Below, in pieces: positions 1-8,656 of a stretch of DNA of 64,000 nucleotides. A program made the translations under genes and the position numbers. Below the pieces are notes generated by a model that was given only the letters and a program-made list of their open reading frames with translations, searched no databases and was not told the origin of the DNA. Position 1 is the stretch's first letter. Every line of letters starts with the position of its first letter. The DNA is taken from contig NC_008009.1 of assembly GCF_000014005.1 (NCBI RefSeq), positions 3,596,001 through 3,660,000 of the forward strand, given 5' to 3'. Source of the stretch: Candidatus Koribacter versatilis Ellin345. GTDB lineage: Bacteria; Acidobacteriota; Terriglobia; Terriglobales; Acidobacteriaceae.

Positions 1-2
1 CG

Positions 3-929
3 ATTGACGACCAGGCGGCCGGTATTCCGGGAATCACTCGCGCCGCTGCCGATGTCAGCGCAGCATATCGAAAGGGCGAGTTCGATTCCGCTCCGTTGAA
101 GACGGCTACGCATCGACTTGCGTATCTGCAGGTTCGGATGCCCGCGACCTACGCGGCCTGCCGACACGTCTTCCAGAAAACGCAGGAGAAGATGCCAGGC
201 TTCGCTCCGGAATCACTGCTCGATCTCGGCGCGGGACCGGGCACAGCTTGCTGGGCAGCAGTGGAACTCTTCCCTTCTATCCAGAAGGTCGCGCTGGTGG
301 AACGCGATCTCGAACTGTTACGTATGGGGAAATCGCTCGCGCAAAGTTGTGAGCCTCTGAAGAACGCCAACTGGCTCTCCGCCGACATTCGCGCCTTCAC
401 GCCCGATGCGCACGATCTCGTCGTCATTTCTTATACTCTCGGCGAACTCAAGGCCGCTGAAGCGCAGCGTCTCGTTCGCGCCGCATGGAAAGTTGCGAAG
501 TTGCTTATCCTGATCGAGCCCGGCACACCCAAAGCGTTCGCCCGAATGGCCGACCTCCGCAAACAGCTCATTGCAGACGGCGCCACGATGGCCGCTCCCT
601 GCCCGCACGAACGCGAATGTCCGCTTCTCGTTCGCGGCGATTGGTGCCACTTCTCCGAACGGCTCGAACGTACTGCGGAACATCGCCGCATCAAGGGGGG
701 CTCGCTCGGCTATGAAGATGAGAAGTTTTGCTACCTCTCAGCCACGCGATTGCCGCTCGCAGACCGTCGCGGCCGAATCGTGCGCCATCCGCGGATTCAT
801 TCCGGCTTCGTGCAATTGGAAGTCTGCGCGCCGGACGACCTGAAAAAGATCACGGTCACGAAGTCGCTGAAAGAGACCTACCGCTCCGCCCGCAAAGCCG
901 AGTGGGGCGACCAGTGGTCGTCTAGCTGA
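3..929 (+). CDS. Rsm22-family methyltransferase-like protein, 5' end outside window
   Basis: The frame is open from the first bases of the window, so the true start lies upstream; the first internal start is a TTG at 96. The protein has a Rossmann SAM-binding motif, SLLDLGAGPGTA, and the family block AYLQVRMPATYAA. Rsm22/METTL17 proteins associate with the small ribosomal subunit and are needed for its assembly or translation. Four cysteines (residues 169, 175, 184 and 212 counted from the TTG) lie in CPHERECPL, DWCHF and KFCYLSATR, matching the iron-sulfur cluster ligands described for this family. The stop overlaps the end of the convergent aminotransferase gene by 8 bp. Family assignment is confident; the substrate is unknown. 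Confidence 0.85.
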   Translation: MDDQAAGIPGITRAAADVSAAYRKGEFDSAPLKTATHRLAYLQVRMPATYAACRHVFQKTQEKMPGFAPESLLDLGAGPGTACWAAVELFPSIQKVALVERDLELLRMGKSLAQSCEPLKNANWLSADIRAFTPDAHDLVVISYTLGELKAAEAQRLVRAAWKVAKLLILIEPGTPKAFARMADLRKQLIADGATMAAPCPHERECPLLVRGDWCHFSERLERTAEHRRIKGGSLGYEDEKFCYLSATRLPLADRRGRIVRHPRIHSGFVQLEVCAPDDLKKITVTKSLKETYRSARKAEWGDQWSSS

Positions 930-2085
930 ATAGCGTCGCGTTCGAGTGCCGCACTGGCGCGTAGCTCGACGATTGCGGCTGTCGCATTACATCCTCGAAA
1001 GCGCTCCGAAACCGCACCATCTCTTGCGGCGTGCCCACGGTAACGCGGACATGTGTCTGCCATATCGGCCAGGCGCGTCCGATCAGGATTCCCTTACCTG
1101 CCATGCCGGCGATCACCGTCTGCGTCGGACGCTTCGCATCGAGCATGAAGTGGTTCGCCTGCGATGGCACATATGCGAATCCCTTCGAAGTCAGCCAGTC
1201 AAAGGTCTCCTGCCGCGCATCGGCGTTGATCGTCTTCCGCTTCGCAACCAGCGACGCATCTTTCAAGCTTGCGATCCCTGCCTGCGTCGCGGTCACCGGA
1301 CACATTGTCCATCCACCTTGTTCGCGCACTTTTTTGAGCAGGTCGGGACGCGCTACAGCCGCACCTAACCGCGCTCCGGCCATTCCATAAAGCTTGCTGA
1401 AGGTGCGCAGCACCACGATGTCTTTGTCCGCTGCTGCAAGGTCGAGGCAAGGCGTCGCATCGGAAAAGTGGATGTAGGCTTCATCGAGCACTACGATCGA
1501 GCCCTTGGGCTTGTTCGCGAGCAGCCACTCGACATCCGCTCGGCTCGTCACCGACCCAGTGGGATTGTTCGGCGACGCGACATAGTACACTCCGGCATTC
1601 GGCGAAGCCGCCACCATCGCCCGCACATCGTGCGAGTAGTCTTTCGCGAGCGGCACTTTCAAGACCTTCACGCCCATGGCATCTGCTGTCCGCGCCGCAG
1701 CTTCATAGCCGGGGTCCGCAATCACGAGTGGTTTCTCTGCATTACAGAATGCCGAAACACAGTACGAAAGCGGTTGGCTCGATCCTGAGTATGGATCTAC
1801 GTACTCCGTTTTCAGTCCACCCTGGGATGCAAACAAACTCACGAACTCCTCCGCGTACTCGTCGTGATAGCGTCCGCTCTCCGCAATCGCTGTGGTCATC
1901 GCGGCGCGCGCCGCCTCGCACGGACCTAACGGATTCTCATTCGCATTCAGAAACACGGCGATGGGACCAACGGCTTTCATGCTCCGTCGTTGCGCGAACG
2001 CAAACTGCGCTTCCGTGCTCGCGACCAAAGCTGCTCCGGCGAACGAAGCCGTGCGAAGGAAAGAACGACGATCGATCTGAATCAT
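922..2085 (-). CDS. Exported HisC-like class I/II aminotransferase
   Basis: This is a 387-residue fold-type I PLP enzyme most like histidinol-phosphate aminotransferases. Visible landmarks are NANENPLGP near residue 48, SPNNPTG at 171-177, the cofactor aspartate in LDEAYIHF (D201) and the Schiff-base lysine in RTFSKLYGMAGARLG (K231). Unlike biosynthetic HisC it begins with a twin-arginine signal, DRRSFLR, followed by a hydrophobic stretch ending in alanines near residue 30. It is therefore predicted to be folded with its cofactor and exported by Tat. No histidine-biosynthesis genes are nearby, so the real amino donor or acceptor cannot be named. Confidence 0.85.
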   Translation of the reverse strand: MIQIDRRSFLRTASFAGAALVASTEAQFAFAQRRSMKAVGPIAVFLNANENPLGPCEAARAAMTTAIAESGRYHDEYAEEFVSLFASQGGLKTEYVDPYSGSSQPLSYCVSAFCNAEKPLVIADPGYEAAARTADAMGVKVLKVPLAKDYSHDVRAMVAASPNAGVYYVASPNNPTGSVTSRADVEWLLANKPKGSIVVLDEAYIHFSDATPCLDLAAADKDIVVLRTFSKLYGMAGARLGAAVARPDLLKKVREQGGWTMCPVTATQAGIASLKDASLVAKRKTINADARQETFDWLTSKGFAYVPSQANHFMLDAKRPTQTVIAGMAGKGILIGRAWPIWQTHVRVTVGTPQEMVRFRSAFEDVMRQPQSSSYAPVRHSNATLFS

Positions 2086-2127
2086 GGAGTCACCCCGAGT
2101 CCATGCATTCTACCTAAATCGCAACAC

Positions 2128-2162
2128 AAAGGGCACAGATCGATAACTCAAGACCTGTGCCC
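2128..2162 (-). terminator. Rho-independent terminator after pfkA
   Basis: An 8-bp perfect stem (GGGCACAG at 2131-2138 with CTGTGCCC at 2155-2162) lies 43 bp past the pfkA stop and, read on the minus strand, is followed by TTTGTGTT. The loop is fairly long (16 nt). Confidence 0.6.
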
Positions 2163-2205
2163 CCAAATACCCTGTGTATTTCGTACCCTTCGTGTTGAAA
2201 GGCTT

Positions 2206-3174
2206 CTATCGCGACAGCACGTGCGCCAACTGGTACAGCTCCGGCGAAATCCCCTTCGTCCTGCCGGTGACTTCGCTATACGGCGTTGTCGAGACCACGC
2301 CCTGGTTCATGCCGACGACGACGCCCGAGATCCCTTTATCCAGCGCTTCCACTGCACCAGCGCCCAAACGCGACGCCAGCAGACGATCGTAGGCCGTGGG
2401 CGTGCCACCGCGCTGCACGTGTCCGAGAATGGTCGCGCGCAGTTCGAAGCCCGTGTTCTTATCGTGGAAATATCTCACCAACTGTTCGGCGTTGTGCTTC
2501 GCGCCTTCCGCTACCACCACCATCGCGTGCGCCTTCCCACGACGATAAGCGTCATGGATCGCTTCGGCGATTTGGTCAGGCTCGAAGTCAATCTCGGGCA
2601 CCAGCACCAGTTCTGCGCCCCCCGCGATTCCAGCCATCAAGGCCAGGTATCCACACTTGCGCCCCATCACTTCAATCAGAAAGCCACGTTGATGCGAGGC
2701 TGCGGTCACGCGCAAACGATCAATCGCTTCGAGGGCGATATTCAGTGCCGTATCTACGCCAATGGTGATCTCCGAACCGACGAGATCGTTATCAATCGTC
2801 GAAGCGACTCCCAGCGTCGGAAATCCCATATCGTTCAGCGCCGCGCCGCCGGTTTGTGACCCGTTACCGCCGATTACGACGAGCGCGCCAATCCCGCTGC
2901 GATTTAAGTTTCGCAACGCCTTTTCGCGCACGTCCTCTTTTTGGAATTCCGGGCACCGCGCACTCCCGAGAAAGGTGCCGCCCTTTGAAAGCAGACCGCC
3001 TACATCGCGCGCCGCCAGTTCGCGATAGTCGCCCGCGACCAGGCCGGCGTAGCCTTGGTTCACACCCATTACGGTCCAGCCCTTTGCAATCGCCGAGCGA
3101 GTCACCGACCGGATTGCGGCGTTCATTCCGGGGGCATCACCGCCGCTGGTCAGCACCGCGATCTTCCTGCTCAT
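2206..3174 (-). CDS. pfkA: ATP-dependent 6-phosphofructokinase
   Basis: This 322-residue protein matches the usual bacterial length of about 320 and phosphorylates fructose 6-phosphate in glycolysis. The start at 3174 (MSRKIAVLTSGGDAPG) is chosen because it begins exactly at the family N-terminus and has GGAG about 9 nt upstream; an open extension to 3300 is not family-like. Visible motifs are GGDAPGMNAAIR, the phosphate-binding segment IGGNGSQTGG (102-110) and the catalytic TIDND (126-130). The glycine of the GGNGS motif favours ATP over pyrophosphate as donor. The usual GGDGS aspartate is asparagine here. It is followed by its own terminator. Confidence 0.92.
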   Translation of the reverse strand: MSRKIAVLTSGGDAPGMNAAIRSVTRSAIAKGWTVMGVNQGYAGLVAGDYRELAARDVGGLLSKGGTFLGSARCPEFQKEDVREKALRNLNRSGIGALVVIGGNGSQTGGAALNDMGFPTLGVASTIDNDLVGSEITIGVDTALNIALEAIDRLRVTAASHQRGFLIEVMGRKCGYLALMAGIAGGAELVLVPEIDFEPDQIAEAIHDAYRRGKAHAMVVVAEGAKHNAEQLVRYFHDKNTGFELRATILGHVQRGGTPTAYDRLLASRLGAGAVEALDKGISGVVVGMNQGVVSTTPYSEVTGRTKGISPELYQLAHVLSR

Positions 3175-3285
3175 TCCAATCTCCGATAGAGAAATTAAGT
3201 CAGATACAGAATAAACGGTGGGCCGCAGCTCTGGAGGTTTCGCGCAGGTAACTTTCGAGCTAAGTGCCACGATCGGAACGAGGGC

Positions 3286-3315
3286 AAAAAAAGGAGGCAC
3301 GGTTTTCCGTGCCTC
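3286..3315 (-). terminator. Strong rho-independent terminator after the BON-domain gene
   Basis: A perfect 9-bp stem (3294-3302 with 3307-3315) with a four-base loop is followed on the minus strand by CTTTTTTT. It lies 32 bp past the BON gene stop and just upstream of pfkA, so the two genes are separate units. Confidence 0.85.
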
Positions 3316-3347
3316 GGAGGGATTCGAGATCGAAATGCGTTTGTCGA

Positions 3348-4097
3348 TTAGCCTTTGTTCACCGTCAGGTGGTTCTCCACAGAGAAAGCGCCGAACACAC
3401 CATTCGCCCGCATGAACGCGATCGTCTTGTCGGCTTGGGACTGCACGCTGCCGTACAACGCCACGTGACCGTTGGCGACTACGATGCGGATCGGCGTTGC
3501 CGGATCTGTGCCGTAGCGTCCCAGGCTTGCATCGCCATAGATTGCGCGGAACACCCGTGCGCGCAAGTCATCGTCCGAAATCGACGTCGGCAGAATCTTG
3601 ACCTGGTCCACCACGTCCTTCACGCCTTCCTGGCTGTTCACCAGCGCCAGCGCGGAATCCTTGTCCGGTTGCCAGCGCACTTCGCCATCGAGCGTTACTT
3701 TCCCATCCTGTACGGACGCAGTGACATTGTTGAATACGTGACCATATCCATAGCGGTCATACGCCAGTTTGCGATTCAGTGTGGCCTGCAATTGGGCGTC
3801 GGCCACGTCTTTGCCGCCGACCTCAATCTGGTCGTCCACTTCTTTCACGCCGGCGACCTTCTTCGCCTTTTTCTCAGCGTCAACTTTCGCCTGGTACTTC
3901 TCGACGGTGCCACCGAGTGTCACGACAGCGTTGTTCGACTTCACGGTCACTTGCTGGAATTGCTTGTTCTTCAGCTTGCCTTGGATCTCCTGCTGCAGGG
4001 TAGCGTCCGAAGTGACTGAGGCCGAGGCCGATATCGCCAAACCTGCAACCGCCGCGAAAAGCAGCGCTGCCTTGGGCCCGAAACTTCCGTTTTTCAT
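3348..4097 (-). CDS. Exported protein with three BON domains
   Basis: The 249-residue product starts with a signal peptide (MKNGSFGPKAALLFAAVAG, then SASA). The ATG at 4097 has AGGGA 7 nt upstream; the ATG at 4103 is the alternative. After cleavage come three consecutive BON domains: the first ends in VKEVDDQIEV, the second has VTLDGEVRW then VKDVVDQVKIL, the third has VALYGSVQSQADK. BON domains are thought to bind membranes or phospholipid and occur in OsmY and secretin-associated proteins, so this is probably a periplasmic envelope-stress or envelope-stability protein. It is transcribed alone, between pfkA and an MFS carrier. Confidence 0.85.
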   Translation of the reverse strand: MKNGSFGPKAALLFAAVAGLAISASASVTSDATLQQEIQGKLKNKQFQQVTVKSNNAVVTLGGTVEKYQAKVDAEKKAKKVAGVKEVDDQIEVGGKDVADAQLQATLNRKLAYDRYGYGHVFNNVTASVQDGKVTLDGEVRWQPDKDSALALVNSQEGVKDVVDQVKILPTSISDDDLRARVFRAIYGDASLGRYGTDPATPIRIVVANGHVALYGSVQSQADKTIAFMRANGVFGAFSVENHLTVNKG

Positions 4098-4302
4098 CTT
4101 CATATCCCTTTTAACCCCTTGGTTAATTAGACCCGGCACAAGGGAAAAAGTCGCACGCCGCACCTTTCTTTACAGAGGATCCATACGGTATTGCGCGGTG
4201 ATCTTGCCAACAGCCAGCACAAACCGTTTGTTTCCATATTCCGGCTGTCGGCGCAAGGCATGGTGCCCGTAGCGATTCAAGGATCGGATTTCGGGATTGA
4301 GT

Positions 4303-5601
4303 TCAACGCGACGCTGAAGCTTCGGCCACGAGTAATTCCGCCGATCGTTCCCATTTCACCTGTTCGATCTTCCCTACGACGAACGTCCATGTAGCTGCGC
4401 CGATGCACAGAACGACTGCCACCGATACGAAGGCCGAGCGGAAGCTTCCCGTCTGTCGCACCACGAATCCAGTTACTACAGGCACTACGACGCCAGCCAT
4501 ATTTCCAGAGCAATTCTGGAATCCCACCCAGCGTCCAGCGGCTTGCGAGCCCGCGAGCGTCTGCGGGATCGCCCAGATATTGGAGGCGCTCACACCGAAG
4601 CTCGCCATGGCTAGCCACAACAGAATCGTGGATCCGCGCGCGCCCGGAACGAAGGCAGCGAGAGCGAGAAAGGTGGCACACGACACATAGCCGCCGGCAA
4701 CGAAGGTTTTTCGGACAACGGTCGTCGTTGCACCGGACCGTATCCACCGGTCCGAGAGCCAACCCGCGATTCCCGCACACACCGCTCCACCGAAGTAACC
4801 GGTTGCTCCGATGCGCGCCATCTGCGCCATCGAAAAATGCCGCTCGCGCAACAGGTAGTACGGCAGCCAGGTGAGCAGGAAGTAGTTCACATAGTTGCCG
4901 CAAAACAGTCCGATACAACTTCCCCACGCCGAACGCAGGCAGACAAACTCCAGCAAGCTTGGCGAAGATTGTTTGCTGGATGCAGGAACGAGGTTCCTGC
5001 TCGGCGACCACTTTAACCACAGAGGAATCCAGAGCATGCTGCCCAAGCCGAGGATGATGAAGAATGGCCGCCATCCGAACCGCGCCATCAGGGTGCCGCC
5101 GAGCAGTATCCCGAATCCCGGACCAACCGCCAACCCCATGGCGAGCACGCTGTTCGCCACGCCGCGATGTTCTTCTGGATAATTCAAGGCAATGATCTTC
5201 GAGTACGCCGGGAACGACACCGCTTCCCCCATCCCGACAATCAGCCGCAACGCGAATAAGGCAACGAACGTGTGCACCAGGCCGGTTGCCGCTGTGGCCA
5301 CGGACCACGCCGCGAAACAGACCGCGAACAAGTAATACACATTTACGCGGTCCGCCAGCCAGCCATACAAAGGCTGTAGCAAAGCGTAGGTCCAGAAGAA
5401 GGCCGAAAGCAGCACGCCCAGTTGCGCGGGGTTGATATGCATTTCGTCCTGCACCATCGAAGCTGCAATCGACAGGTTGCCGCGGTCGATGTAGTTGATA
5501 AAAACGCTGACGCCAATCAACACCAGCAGGACAATAAGAAACCCCGGGAGCCGCTTGTGCTCTGACGGTATGGTTGTCATGGAGAGAGCCGCGATTCTCA
5601 T
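4303..5601 (-). CDS. MFS transporter, anion:cation symporter-like
   Basis: This is an integral membrane protein of about 430 residues with roughly 12 hydrophobic segments. The first carries INYIDRGNLSIAA, typical of the ACS branch of MFS that moves sugar acids and other organic anions. Further landmarks are YGWLADRVN in the loop after helix 2 and IVGMGEAVSFPAYSKI in helix 4. The start is uncertain: ATG codons at 5601 and 5580 and a TTG at 5622 are all possible. A longer frame overlaps it but lacks membrane-protein composition. No substrate can be inferred from neighbours. Confidence 0.82.
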   Translation of the reverse strand: MRIAALSMTTIPSEHKRLPGFLIVLLVLIGVSVFINYIDRGNLSIAASMVQDEMHINPAQLGVLLSAFFWTYALLQPLYGWLADRVNVYYLFAVCFAAWSVATAATGLVHTFVALFALRLIVGMGEAVSFPAYSKIIALNYPEEHRGVANSVLAMGLAVGPGFGILLGGTLMARFGWRPFFIILGLGSMLWIPLWLKWSPSRNLVPASSKQSSPSLLEFVCLRSAWGSCIGLFCGNYVNYFLLTWLPYYLLRERHFSMAQMARIGATGYFGGAVCAGIAGWLSDRWIRSGATTTVVRKTFVAGGYVSCATFLALAAFVPGARGSTILLWLAMASFGVSASNIWAIPQTLAGSQAAGRWVGFQNCSGNMAGVVVPVVTGFVVRQTGSFRSAFVSVAVVLCIGAATWTFVVGKIEQVKWERSAELLVAEASASR

Positions 5602-5688
5602 GGATGGACCTGCGATTTGCAACGCTTTTCAGGCACTTGCGACCCAAACTGTTAAAATGTCCTTTTACCCGGAGTCACTCCAGCCATC

Positions 5689-7053
5689 ATGTTTGACAAT
5701 CTTTCCGACAAGCTCCAGCGAGCGTTCAAGTCCCTGCGTGGCCAGGGCAAACTCACCCCAGAAAACATGGAAGAGGCGCTGCGCGAAATTCGTCTCGCGC
5801 TCCTCGAAGCCGACGTCAACTTTAAAGTCGTAAAAGAAGTAGTTGACCGTATCCAGTACAAAGCGCTCGGTGAAGATGTAATGACCGCGCTTTCGCCCGC
5901 CGAGCAGGTCGTTAAGATCGTCCGCGACGAACTCATAGCTATCCTCGGCAAAGACACTGCCAAGGTGAAGTTCGCTTCGCAGCCGCCGACCATCATTCTC
6001 ATGGCCGGCCTCCAGGGTTCCGGTAAGACCACGACCTCCGGAAAGCTCGCGCATTGGTTGAAGAATGGCGGCCATCGCCCCATGCTGGTTTCGGTTGACG
6101 TCTACCGCCCCGCGGCCCGCGAGCAACTTAAAGTAGTGGCTCAAGCTATCAACGCTAAGCTCTACGAAGGCAAGGTTGAGGAAGCGAACACGGATACCGT
6201 CGTTCGCCTCGCCAAAGAAGCCCGTCGCGAGGCCATCAGCAACGGCTGCAACATCCTCATCGTCGATACCGCTGGCCGTCTCCACATTGACGACCAGCTC
6301 ATGGACGAGATGCAGCACCTCAAGACGCTGCTCAATCCGCAGGAAATCCTGTTCGTCGCCGACGCCATGACCGGCCAGGACGCCGTCAACTCCGCCAAGG
6401 AATTCCACGACAAGCTGACCCTCACCGGCGTGGTCCTCACCAAGATGGACGGCGACGCTCGTGGCGGCGCTGCGCTCTCCATCCGCCAGGTCACCGGCCA
6501 GCCCATCAAGTTCATCGGCGTCGGTGAAAAGTACGACGCTCTCGAACCCTTCCACCCCGACCGCATCGTCGGCCGCATCCTCGGCATGGGCGACGTCCTC
6601 TCGCTGATCGAGAAGGCCGAAGCCAGCATCGACAAAAAGAAGTCGGAAGAGTTCGCCAGCAAGGCGCTCAGCGGCGACGGCTTCTCACTCGCCGACTTCC
6701 GCGATCAACTTAAACAGGTTAAGAAACTCGGATCACTCCAGTCGATCATCGGCATGCTGCCGCGCATCGGTCCCTTCGCCGGCCTCCAGCAAGTCGCCGA
6801 CAAGGTGGACGACAAAGAGCTCTCTCGCGTGGAAGCCATCATCAACTCCATGACGCCCCATGAGCGCGAGCATCACGACGTGATCAACGGAAGCCGCCGC
6901 AAACGCATCGCGAATGGCTCCGGTACCAGCGTGCAGGAAGTGAACCAGCTCCTCCGCCAGTACTCGCAAATGCGCAAAATGTTCAAGACCATGTCGAAGC
7001 CCAGCTTCGCCAAGCGGCTGAGCGGGATGAAGATGCCGAACGGAATGCAGTAG
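5689..7053 (+). CDS. ffh: Signal recognition particle protein Ffh
   Basis: This 454-residue GTPase binds 4.5S RNA and signal sequences of nascent membrane and secreted proteins and delivers them to FtsY. Domains in order are the N helical bundle (1-85), the G domain with P-loop GLQGSGKTT (107-115), DTAGRLHID and TKMDGDARGG, then the methionine-rich M domain from about residue 300, with the RNA-binding stretch SRRKRIANGSGTSVQEVN. GGAG lies about 14 nt before the ATG, which is long. It is transcribed alone and followed by a clear terminator. Confidence 0.96.
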   Translation: MFDNLSDKLQRAFKSLRGQGKLTPENMEEALREIRLALLEADVNFKVVKEVVDRIQYKALGEDVMTALSPAEQVVKIVRDELIAILGKDTAKVKFASQPPTIILMAGLQGSGKTTTSGKLAHWLKNGGHRPMLVSVDVYRPAAREQLKVVAQAINAKLYEGKVEEANTDTVVRLAKEARREAISNGCNILIVDTAGRLHIDDQLMDEMQHLKTLLNPQEILFVADAMTGQDAVNSAKEFHDKLTLTGVVLTKMDGDARGGAALSIRQVTGQPIKFIGVGEKYDALEPFHPDRIVGRILGMGDVLSLIEKAEASIDKKKSEEFASKALSGDGFSLADFRDQLKQVKKLGSLQSIIGMLPRIGPFAGLQQVADKVDDKELSRVEAIINSMTPHEREHHDVINGSRRKRIANGSGTSVQEVNQLLRQYSQMRKMFKTMSKPSFAKRLSGMKMPNGMQ

Positions 7054-7056
7054 ATT

Positions 7057-7105
7057 TTTACTGCAAATGCAGTAAAGGGCTGGCACACGCCGGCCCTTTG
7101 TTCTT
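7057..7105 (+). terminator. Tandem overlapping hairpins, terminator of ffh
   Basis: The first hairpin (7057-7065 with 7068-7076) is a perfect 9-bp palindrome. The second (7074-7084 with 7089-7099) has 11 pairs including one wobble and runs into CTTTGTTCTTTG. They share 7074-7076, so only one can form completely. The second is the likely terminator. Confidence 0.75.
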
Positions 7106-7121
7106 TGCCAGTCTTTCGTTC

Positions 7122-7169
7122 TGTCATCCTGAGCGGAGCGCACGCAGTGCGCGCAGTCGAAGGACCCCT
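7122..7169. repeat. Dispersed intergenic repeat, copy 1
   Basis: The unit begins TGTCATCCTGAGCGGAG, has a GC-rich variable middle and ends GTCGAAGGACCCC. Related copies are at 20693-20738 and 49549-49597. All three lie just past the 3' end of a gene. Function unknown. Confidence 0.75.
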
Positions 7170-7261
7170 TACCCTCACGAGACTGCGCCCTTCACGCGAT
7201 AATTAAACACTTAAGAAGCATCGGTCTATAATCCTCCAATTCCCGCGCGAGGAGAGCCCTT

Positions 7262-8656
7262 TTGACGACCGCGTCGTCCCCGATGAGCGCTTCTCCTGCC
7301 CCGATCGACCCCCATCATCTCCCCAGCGAAAAACGCATTCATCTCCTCGCCCTTGCCGCCATCATTTTCTTCACCACGTGCGGCGGAGCCTTCGGACTCG
7401 AGCCGCTCATCGGCGCTGTTGGCCCTGCGCTCTCGCTCGTCTTCATCCTTGTCACTCCGCTGCTCTGGAGCCTCCCAACCGCATTGATGGTCGCCGAACT
7501 CACCGCGATGATGCCCGAAGAAGGCGGCTTCTATGTCTGGATCCGCGAAACGTTTGGCTCGCTTTGGGCCGTGCAACAGGCCTGCTGGACGATGACCATC
7601 TCCGTCATCTGGCTGGCGATGTATCCCATCCTCTTCGTCGGCTATCTCGGATTCCTAATCCCGGAGATCGCCGCACCCGCGCACCCGTTCCTCCGCTGGG
7701 GAATTACGGGCCTCATGATTGCTAGTGGGCTGCTATTGAATCTCCGCGGTTCACATACCGTCGGAGGCGCCGCCCAGATCGTCACCAGCATCGTGCTCGG
7801 CACCTTCGTCGTCATGCTCATTACATGGCTGGCGCGCCTCCATAATCCCCGACTCATCCCTGGCATCCTTCATCGCGATATCCGCACACCGCATCCCGGC
7901 GCGCTGCTGCTCGGGATCTCCTTCACAGTCTTCAATTATTCCAGTTGGGATAGCGTCTCAACCTACGCTGGCGAAGTCGATCAGCCGCAGCGCAATTACC
8001 CGCGCGCCATCATCTATGCGCTCGCCCTCACCGTGCTTTGCTATTTGATTCCGGTGGCCGCTGGCATCACCGTTACCACTGACGCCAACATCTGGAGCAG
8101 CGACCAAGGCTGGCCGGTAATCGCGCGCCTCATCGGCGGAACCTGGCTGGGTACACTCATGGCCGGCGCGGGCCTTGCTTCGATCTGGGGATTGTTCAAC
8201 GGCCAGCTTCTCTACGTCTCGCGCCTTCCGTATGCGCTCGCCCGCGACGGATGGCTGCCTAAGATTTTCGCGAAAACTTCCACCGACACCGCCCCGCCTC
8301 GTGCCGCGCTCTTCGCTTTTTGCGGCATCACCGCACTCTTCACCGCGTTCTCTCTCGGGTCCCTGGCGATCATCCAATGCGTGCTTTACTGTGCTGCGCT
8401 TACCCTCGATTTTCTCGCTCTCTTCATGCTCCGGATTCGACGTCCGCACGCCGAGCGCAGCTTCAGCGTGCCCGGTGGCTGGCTCGGCATCGCCTACGTC
8501 TGCGTTTCTCCGTTTATCTTTGCGTTGTTTGTGCTGTATGCCGGTCTGCGCGACTGGCGAGCCTATCCGGGACAACTTCTCGTCATCCCGCTAGTCACCG
8601 CCGCTGGTCTTTGCCTGTACTATTCCCGGCGCACTCGAGCTAGTGCCGGTTCATGA
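7262..8656 (+). CDS. APC-family amino-acid permease
   Basis: This inner-membrane carrier of 464 residues has about 12 hydrophobic segments. Its N-terminal half carries a glycine-containing first helix (FFTTCGGAFGLEPLIGAVG), MMPEEGGFYVWIRETFG and later NYSSWDSVSTYAGEVDQPQR, all typical of the amino acid-polyamine-organocation superfamily. The TTG at 7262 is taken as start because GAGGAG lies 7-8 nt upstream; an ATG at 7283 is the alternative. Its end overlaps the convergent outer-membrane protein gene by 17 bp. Substrate unknown. Confidence 0.85.
   Translation: MTTASSPMSASPAPIDPHHLPSEKRIHLLALAAIIFFTTCGGAFGLEPLIGAVGPALSLVFILVTPLLWSLPTALMVAELTAMMPEEGGFYVWIRETFGSLWAVQQACWTMTISVIWLAMYPILFVGYLGFLIPEIAAPAHPFLRWGITGLMIASGLLLNLRGSHTVGGAAQIVTSIVLGTFVVMLITWLARLHNPRLIPGILHRDIRTPHPGALLLGISFTVFNYSSWDSVSTYAGEVDQPQRNYPRAIIYALALTVLCYLIPVAAGITVTTDANIWSSDQGWPVIARLIGGTWLGTLMAGAGLASIWGLFNGQLLYVSRLPYALARDGWLPKIFAKTSTDTAPPRAALFAFCGITALFTAFSLGSLAIIQCVLYCAALTLDFLALFMLRIRRPHAERSFSVPGGWLGIAYVCVSPFIFALFVLYAGLRDWRAYPGQLLVIPLVTAAGLCLYYSRRTRASAGS

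Noticed and set aside
4277-5647. Frame longer than the MFS gene on the same strand
   Set aside because: It lacks the hydrophobic segments and motifs present in the overlapping frame; it is a shadow of the MFS gene.
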